A stretch of 5,723 nucleotides of DNA. Origin: Candidatus Zixiibacteriota bacterium (GTDB lineage: Bacteria > Zixibacteria > MSB-5A5 > UBA10806). The stretch spans positions 1 through 5,723 of the forward strand of contig DOTU01000139.1 in NCBI GenBank assembly GCA_003520965.1, read 5' to 3'. Positions within the stretch are counted from its first letter, which is position 1; each line of letters starts with the position of its first letter. The position numbers and the translations under genes were made by a program. Of the stretch, positions 1-3,991 are shown piece by piece. The notes under the pieces were generated by a model, which was given only the letters and a program-made list of their open reading frames with translations, was not told where the DNA came from and searched no databases.

Positions 1-1980
1 TTCACGCTTTCGACCACCACTAAGATCGATACGCTTTCGGTTCGCATGGGCTCTATCTCATATCTTAAGAATACCGCGCTCGATATCAAAGCCGATGTCG
101 ATGTCGATATGAACGCCAAAAGATATACCCTCAAGCAAAATGAGATCAGACTCAATCAATTGGGGCTGGCTATCGATGGCTGGGTTCAGATGGCCGGGGA
201 AGATATCAATTTGGATCTGGCGCTTAAGACACCAAAGACTGACTTCAAGGATCTTCTGTCGATGATACCAGCAGTTTATCGAAGTAATTTCGGCGATCTC
301 AAGGCTCAGGGACAATTCTCGTTCGAAGGAAAAGCGCAGGGCACATACAATAAGAAACAGGTTCCGCTAATCGATTTCAGGTTGCTGGTTGACAATGGCG
401 AATTCGCGGGCAGTCAGATTATGACCCCTGTGAAAAATGTCTCGCTCGATTTGCAAATCCAAAACCCAGGTAGAACGTTAGATGACACCGAGATCGATTT
501 GAGGAAGTTTCATCTCGAAATATTAAACGAGCCGGTCGATGCCCAGCTTCTGGTCAAGACGCCAATCTCAAATCCTTATGTCGACGGTTTCCTGAAGGGG
601 AATGTGAATCTGGCCAATGTTCGGAGCCTGGTTCCGATGAGCGACAGCATACAGCTTGAGGGAATGGTGCGGTCCGATATTTCCTTCCGGGGCAATATCG
701 CCTCGCTGCAGCAAAAGCAGATGGGGAATTTCAACGCACAGGGTTCGGTCGCCTGTACGAATGTCAAGTATGGAGCGCCAATTCTGCCTGATCCGGTGAA
801 TATCTCGACGGCGAAATTAACCTTCTCCCCTACCCAGGCGAAGCTCGATAATTTCAATATGACGATGGGGAAAAGCGATTTGAAAGCCAGCGGTGGGCTG
901 GATAACGTATTCGGATATGTTTTCGGCAAGGGAGTATTGGCTGGCAATCTGGATATCAATTCGAACTATTTTGATCTCACTCCGTTCATGGAACAGCCAA
1001 GCGGGGCGCTTGCGGCAGTAGAGCTTCCCGATAGAGTTGATTTCCAAATGCTGGCGAATTTTGGCGAGGTAATTCTCGACAACATGGATATGACCAATGT
1101 CAAAGGCAAGCTGGTTCTACATAATCAGGTGCTCACAATGACCGACCTTTCGGCGAATTTCCTGGGTGGTACGATGGTCAGCAATGGCAGCTATTCTTAT
1201 ATCAAGCCGAACAAACCGCATATAGATTTCGTCATGAAGCTCAATCAAATGGGAATTACGGATATGTTCAAAACGTTCGTAACGGTTCAGACATTTGCCC
1301 CCATGGCGGGATATATGAAAGGGCAGGTCAGCGGGAATGTGAACATGCATAGCGATCTCGGCGATTCGCTGATGCCACTCTGGCAAACGGTGATCAGCCA
1401 GGGAGCGCTGCAGATTGCCCAGGCCCAGATCGAGGGGTTTGCGCCGCTGAACAAAGTCGCCGACGCATTGAAACTGAGTCAGTTCAATAATCCGGTGCTT
1501 CGCGATTTGTCACCAAACTTTGAAATCAGCGACGGGTTTTTTCATCTTAAACCGGTGAATTTCAATATCGGAGATATTCCAATTATTGCCTCGGGATCGA
1601 ACGGCCTCGATAAGACACTTGATTACAAACTCAAACTGCAACTGCCGGCCTCGATGGTGAAGAACACGGTCAACTCCGCTCTTTCGAGCATAGTTGGCAG
1701 CAACACCAATCTAATTGGCAATGAAACGGTGGTGGTCGATGTTGGCGTAGCCGGGCCGATTAACAACCCCAGGATAAATACCTCGCTTGGCCAGATTGCC
1801 AAAGGAGCAACGCAGCAGCTTCAGGAGCAGGCCAAGCAGGAGCTTGAGCAACAGGTTCAGCAGAAGTTGGGTTTGCAAAAATCTACAGCGGAAGATTCGC
1901 TGAAAAAGGCGCTTGATAGCGAAAAGAAGAAACAGACTGAGGATGTGAAAAATAAGATTAAGGGGCTGTTCGGGAGATAA
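1..1980 (+). CDS. AsmA-like envelope protein, C-terminal 659 residues (5' end outside window)
   Basis: The frame is open from the first base, so the true start lies upstream; the first ATG in view (46) is probably internal. The visible 659 residues are long stretches of alternating amphipathic beta-strand, typical of the AsmA/TamB superfamily. The segment containing FSFEGKAQG, DFRLLVDNGEF and DGFLKGNVNLANV (about residues 95-220 of the visible part) resembles the AsmA-like domain of large Bacteroidetes proteins, often 800-1000 residues long. The last 65 residues are Gln/Lys/Glu-rich and probably a helical coiled coil, ending in IKGLFGR. Members of the superfamily (AsmA, YhdP, TamB) are anchored in the inner membrane, span the periplasm and are implicated in lipid transfer to the outer membrane; the N-terminal anchor would lie off-window. 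Family assignment is fairly firm, the exact role is inferred. A terminator follows 24 nt after the stop. Confidence 0.85.
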   Translation, partial: FTLSTTTKIDTLSVRMGSISYLKNTALDIKADVDVDMNAKRYTLKQNEIRLNQLGLAIDGWVQMAGEDINLDLALKTPKTDFKDLLSMIPAVYRSNFGDLKAQGQFSFEGKAQGTYNKKQVPLIDFRLLVDNGEFAGSQIMTPVKNVSLDLQIQNPGRTLDDTEIDLRKFHLEILNEPVDAQLLVKTPISNPYVDGFLKGNVNLANVRSLVPMSDSIQLEGMVRSDISFRGNIASLQQKQMGNFNAQGSVACTNVKYGAPILPDPVNISTAKLTFSPTQAKLDNFNMTMGKSDLKASGGLDNVFGYVFGKGVLAGNLDINSNYFDLTPFMEQPSGALAAVELPDRVDFQMLANFGEVILDNMDMTNVKGKLVLHNQVLTMTDLSANFLGGTMVSNGSYSYIKPNKPHIDFVMKLNQMGITDMFKTFVTVQTFAPMAGYMKGQVSGNVNMHSDLGDSLMPLWQTVISQGALQIAQAQIEGFAPLNKVADALKLSQFNNPVLRDLSPNFEISDGFFHLKPVNFNIGDIPIIASGSNGLDKTLDYKLKLQLPASMVKNTVNSALSSIVGSNTNLIGNETVVVDVGVAGPINNPRINTSLGQIAKGATQQLQEQAKQELEQQVQQKLGLQKSTAEDSLKKALDSEKKKQTEDVKNKIKGLFGR

Positions 1981-2004
1981 GGGTTTTTCGTAATTGAATT
2001 ATGG

Positions 2005-2040
2005 CGGCGTCAGATTTTACTATCTGGCGCTGTTTTTATT
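2005..2040 (+). terminator. Intrinsic terminator of the AsmA-like gene
   Basis: An 11-bp stem pairs 2005-2015 (CGGCGTCAGAT) with 2022-2032 (ATCTGGCGCTG), with two G-T wobbles and a 6-nt loop (TTTACT). It is followed at once by TTTTTATT. It begins 24 nt after the AsmA-like stop codon and is oriented correctly for that gene, so it separates it from the secreted-protein genes downstream. Confidence 0.85.
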
Positions 2041-2198
2041 ACTGGGTAACGGATTTGGGATATCTAATTAAATGTGATTGGTGCAACAGGGCTGGTCATC
2101 AATTTCAAGGAGATGAACTCTGCGTAAGATTAACCCTTATCAATAATTCCTCTTATTAAATAATACGACTATGATCAATAAAATGCTATTAACAAGTC
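2041..2198. other. Non-coding intergenic stretch, A+T-rich towards its end
   Basis: This lies between the terminator and the promoter at 2199. I see no ORF worth calling; an AAGGAG followed immediately by ATG at 2113 opens a frame of only four codons. From about 2140 the sequence becomes strongly A+T-rich up to the -35 box, which could act as an UP element for the promoter. Nothing else is recognised here. Confidence 0.5.
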
Positions 2199-2226
2199 TT
2201 GACAACGAAAAATATCGTTATATAAT
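2199..2226 (+). promoter_or_regulatory. Consensus sigma70-type promoter for the dockerin gene pair
   Basis: TTGACA at 2199-2204 and TATAAT at 2221-2226 are both perfect consensus hexamers, separated by 16 bp. Transcription would start near 2232-2234 and give a leader of about 53 nt before the ATG at 2286. An A+T-rich tract lies upstream. The position, just after a terminator and just before a gene with a good ribosome binding site, supports it as the promoter of the two-gene operon. Confidence 0.85.
2204..2219. repeat. Inverted repeat in the promoter spacer
   Basis: AACGA (2204-2208) and TCGTT (2215-2219) form a perfect 5-bp dyad around a 6-nt centre. It overlaps the last base of the -35 box and fills most of the spacer. 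It could be an operator half-site pair, but a 5-bp dyad in A+T-rich DNA can easily arise by chance. Confidence 0.3.
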
Positions 2227-2227
2227 T

Positions 2228-2245
2228 AGGATAGCATTATATCCT
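2228..2245. repeat. Inverted repeat at the predicted transcription start
   Basis: AGGATA (2228-2233) and TATCCT (2240-2245) form a perfect 6-bp dyad around GCATTA. It begins one base after the -10 box and covers the expected +1. It may be a repressor site or, if wholly transcribed, a small hairpin at the mRNA 5' end. No regulator is encoded in the window. Confidence 0.35.
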
Positions 2246-2285
2246 CATTAGTAAGTTGTTGCAGGCTCTTTGATAGGAGCGGAAA

Positions 2286-2888
2286 ATGAAAACCTTATTT
2301 GTCAGTGCAGCAATCATTCTGCTTTTTGGTATGGCCCCATGCGCAATGGCATACGGCGTAATTGACGTCATTGTTTATAATGTCGATGGTGTTACTCCCC
2401 TTCCTCATGTGCATATTCTAACTTATGATAGTCTGAATGTGGTAAGGGCAGATGAAGTCTCTGACTCTCTTGGCAGGTATGCCTTATCGATTTCACCGGG
2501 AACATATCATGAGCATCTAACCAAGATAGGTTTTGTGACAGGGGATATTAATCACATCGTTGTCGTGGATAACGAGACTACCCATGTAAGTTTTAATATG
2601 CAGTTATCCTCCTGCTGCTGCGATTATATTATTGGCGATGCTAACGGTTCCGGCATCTTGACCGGCCTTGATGTAACTTTTTCTGTAAGGTACTTCAAGG
2701 GCGGACCTCATCCACCATACTCTTGCGAATGCACACCCGGCCATACCTGGTATATATCCGGAGATGTAAACGCCTCCTGCACTTTTGACGGCCTTGATGT
2801 AACTTATATGGTACGCTACTTTAAGGGCGGCAGCCCGCCTGCGCCGTGCCCCAGTTGCCCGCCGGTACCATATAAAACAATTCGATAA
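2286..2888 (+). CDS. Secreted protein: carboxypeptidase-regulatory-like domain plus paired dockerin-type repeats (copy 1)
   Basis: This 200-residue exported protein is the first gene of a tandem pair. Residues 1-22 are a signal peptide (Lys2, hydrophobic core, AMA cleavage site). Residues 24-105 resemble a carboxypeptidase-regulatory-like beta-sandwich: VDGVTPLPHV, DSLGRYALSISPGTY and KIGF match the family pattern. Two dockerin-type repeats follow, starting GDANGSGILTGLDVT (about 117) and GDVNASCTFDGLDVT (about 159), each ending YFKGG. Each loop keeps acidic or polar residues at calcium positions 1, 3, 5, 9 and 12, with Ser rather than Asp at 5. An 18-residue linker carries CEC; the tail carries CPSCPP. 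Unlike copy 2 it has a Cys run (SSCCCD) before the repeats and a five-residue extension (YKTIR) at the end. Dockerins bind cohesins in cellulosomes; elsewhere their partner is often unknown. No catalytic domain is present, so it may be a binding or scaffold protein. The start is supported by AGGAG at 2275-2279, six bases before ATG. Confidence 0.88.
   Translation: MKTLFVSAAIILLFGMAPCAMAYGVIDVIVYNVDGVTPLPHVHILTYDSLNVVRADEVSDSLGRYALSISPGTYHEHLTKIGFVTGDINHIVVVDNETTHVSFNMQLSSCCCDYIIGDANGSGILTGLDVTFSVRYFKGGPHPPYSCECTPGHTWYISGDVNASCTFDGLDVTYMVRYFKGGSPPAPCPSCPPVPYKTIR
2631..2863 (+). repeat. Duplicated dockerin-encoding segment, copy 1 (partner at 3240-3472)
   Basis: The DNA encoding the two calcium-loop repeats, linker and tail is duplicated in the next gene. 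Identical blocks include 29 nt (2706-2734 and 3315-3343), 20 nt (2763-2782 and 3372-3391) and 17 nt (2829-2845 and 3438-3454), separated by stretches with many synonymous changes. Inside copy 1 the two repeats themselves share 17 identical nt (2663-2679 and 2789-2805). The outer edges of the duplicated segment are approximate. Confidence 0.75.
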
Positions 2889-2891
2889 GGA
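2887..2891 (+). promoter_or_regulatory. Ribosome binding site overlapping the upstream stop codon
   Basis: AAGGA at 2887-2891 includes the last two bases of the TAA stop (2886-2888) of copy 1 and sits six bases before the ATG at 2898. Ribosomes terminating on copy 1 would be placed on the binding site of copy 2, which favours translational coupling and confirms that the pair is co-transcribed. Confidence 0.7.
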
Positions 2892-2897
2892 TAAAAA

Positions 2898-3482
2898 ATG
2901 AAAGCTATAGCAATAAGTGCAGCAATTATTCTGTCTTTGGGTATGGCTCCATGCGCGAAGGCAAATGGTGTAATTGACGTTATTACTGCTAACACCGATG
3001 GAATAACTCCACAACCAAACGTACATATTCGAACCTATGATAGTTTAAATGCGCTGGTTGCGGATGGATATTCCGATATGCTTGGCATGTATATGGTTTC
3101 ATTAACTCCCGGAATATATCGTGAGCATTTTTCTAAGATTGGCTTTGAAGACCGCGAAATTGGTAACATAATCGTGGCTGATAATGAAACTACTCACGTA
3201 AGAATTGTCATAGGTTTTTGGATACCCTGTCATTATGTGGTAGGCGATGTTAATGGCTCCGGGATCCTAACTGGCCTTGATGTGACCTACTCCATTAGAT
3301 ATTTCAAGGGTGGGCCTCATCCACCATACTCTTGCGAATGCACGCCAGGCAATACCTGGTATACATCCGGGGATGTAAACGCCTCCTGCACGTTTGATGC
3401 GCTTGATGTGACCTATATGGTTCGCTACTTTAAGGGTGGCAGCCCGCCTGCGCCATGCCCAAGCTGCCCGCCGACGCCATAA
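2898..3482 (+). CDS. Secreted protein: carboxypeptidase-regulatory-like domain plus paired dockerin-type repeats (copy 2)
   Basis: This 194-residue paralogue of the preceding gene starts 9 nt after its stop. The architecture is the same: signal peptide with likely cleavage after AKA (residue 22), a beta-sandwich at about 24-105 (TDGITPQPNV, SLTPGIY, KIGF), then repeats starting GDVNGSGILTGLDVT (about 116) and GDVNASCTFDALDVT (about 158), a Cys-containing linker and the CPSCPP tail. By hand alignment it matches copy 1 at 63 of 101 residues in the N-terminal part but at 71 of 77 from the first repeat to the tail, so the dockerin region is far better conserved or recently homogenised. The Cys run of copy 1 is replaced by FWIPCHY. 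The second repeat has Ala instead of Gly at loop position 10. It ends right after PPTP, without the extension seen in copy 1. It is presumably expressed from the promoter at 2199. Function is unknown; binding through the dockerin is inferred from the family. Confidence 0.88.
   Translation: MKAIAISAAIILSLGMAPCAKANGVIDVITANTDGITPQPNVHIRTYDSLNALVADGYSDMLGMYMVSLTPGIYREHFSKIGFEDREIGNIIVADNETTHVRIVIGFWIPCHYVVGDVNGSGILTGLDVTYSIRYFKGGPHPPYSCECTPGNTWYTSGDVNASCTFDALDVTYMVRYFKGGSPPAPCPSCPPTP
3240..3472 (+). repeat. Duplicated dockerin-encoding segment, copy 2 (partner at 2631-2863)
   Basis: This is the second copy of the dockerin-encoding segment. Within it the two repeats share the 14-nt CTTGATGTGACCTA (3276-3289 and 3402-3415), while the corresponding stretch in both repeats of copy 1 reads CTTGATGTAACTT. 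Codon choice is therefore matched within each gene and differs between genes. Confidence 0.75.
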
Positions 3483-3747
3483 TGGCATTCAGATATTTCG
3501 GATACGTTTAGTAGCATCAGCTTAGCCCTCAACGAATATCCTGCCTACTTAACAAAGCTTTCTATAATATCATCGGCGCTTTAGTATTTTTTACTCGCCC
3601 TTCTTTGAACACAGAAAGAAGCGAGAATCACTGCCTTTATCGCTGTGCTATTCTCTAACATATTGATACACAAACATTAACTGTGTTTCGCAAATCGGAG
3701 ACGGTGACTCGAGGGCATCTATAACCTAAAATATGGGCCATTAATAC
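3483..3747. other. Intergenic stretch after the dockerin pair, no gene seen
   Basis: There is no convincing coding frame on either strand. A very weak terminator candidate is AAAGC (3554-3558) pairing with GCTTT (3578-3582) upstream of six T at 3587-3592, but the 5-bp stem with a 19-nt loop is poor. A bulged hairpin follows at 3594-3625. Together with 3777-3991, this makes about 500 bases between the pair and the protease gene that hold signals rather than a recognisable gene. Confidence 0.5.
3594..3625. repeat. Bulged hairpin downstream of the dockerin pair
   Basis: CTCGC (3594-3598) and TTCTTT (3601-3606) pair with AAAGAAGCGAG (3615-3625): 11 bp with a two-base CC bulge and an 8-nt loop. 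No T-run follows on the + strand and none on the - strand side, so it is not a normal intrinsic terminator. It could instead protect the 3' end of the operon mRNA. Confidence 0.4.
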
Positions 3748-3776
3748 TTGACAGAATTGGCAGTTAGCCTTATTAT
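3748..3776 (+). promoter_or_regulatory. Strong sigma70-type promoter for the metalloprotease gene
   Basis: TTGACA (3748-3753) is a perfect -35 box. Exactly 17 bp later comes TATTAT (3771-3776), one mismatch from consensus. Predicted transcription start is near 3783, about 209 nt before the protease ATG. I see no better promoter closer to the gene. As in the promoter at 2199, the -10 is followed by TAG. Confidence 0.65.
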
Positions 3777-3930
3777 TAGCTTGCAAGAAGCTGACTTCAC
3801 GGATGAAGAGTTGCTGAAAACAAATCCGGCGTATCGCTTGTCTCAGGTAGGATGGGATGGTGTTAAACATTTATACCGAGACGACCGATTATTGTTTTAT
3901 GCGGATGAAAACAGCCTACAAATGCCTTAA
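3748..3930 (+). other. Doubtful 60-codon ORF in the protease leader
   Basis: The frame starts with TTG, has no Shine-Dalgarno sequence, and is preceded in frame by TAA TAC. The TTG is the first half of the TTGACA -35 box at 3748, so it could not be translated from the mRNA made by that promoter. The inferred peptide is acidic and soluble-looking (DEELLKTNPAYRLSQVGWDG, then DDRLLFYADE) and is not recognised. It may be chance, or the remnant of a lost gene. It ends 61 nt before the protease start. Confidence 0.2.
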
Positions 3931-3991
3931 ATAACAGATAAATAAACAATTACGGGATAGAGCGCAAACTTTGCAACGAGTGGAGTGCCCC
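3777..3991 (+). other. Long 5' leader of the metalloprotease gene
   Basis: If the promoter at 3748 is used, about 209 nt of untranslated leader precede the ATG at 3992. I see no recognisable riboswitch or T-box motif. A near-palindrome GCAAACTTTGC lies at 3964-3974, just upstream of the ribosome binding site (GGAG at 3982-3985). The ORF described above occupies most of the leader. Confidence 0.35.

Noticed and set aside
2113..2127. ATG right after AAGGAG, a possible short leader peptide
   Set aside because: It encodes only four residues, the ATG directly abuts the binding-site-like sequence, and it lies upstream of the strong promoter at 2199.
2161..2170. TAATACGACT, identical to the first ten bases of the T7 phage promoter
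   Set aside because: The following bases (ATGATCAATA) do not match the rest of the phage promoter, and no phage genes are present. It is a chance match in A+T-rich DNA.
2286..2351. Possible lipoprotein signal (GMAPC) in copies 1 and 2 of the secreted pair
   Set aside because: Pro directly before Cys does not fit a lipobox, and both proteins have a good signal peptidase I site (AMA or AKA) three residues later.
2604..3026. 140-codon open frame on the minus strand, and a similar one at 3267-3488
   Set aside because: Both are antisense shadows of the repeated dockerin-encoding DNA. They have no ribosome binding site, and their products are rich in Arg, Ala and Trp without family resemblance.
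2631..3472. CRISPR-like or mobile-element explanation for the repeated DNA
   Set aside because: The repeats are in-frame dockerin coding units with diverged codons; there are no regular spacers, terminal inverted repeats or transposase.
3594..3625. Hairpin as an intrinsic terminator for the dockerin operon
   Set aside because: The stem is bulged, lies 112 nt after the stop codon and is not followed by a T-run in either direction.
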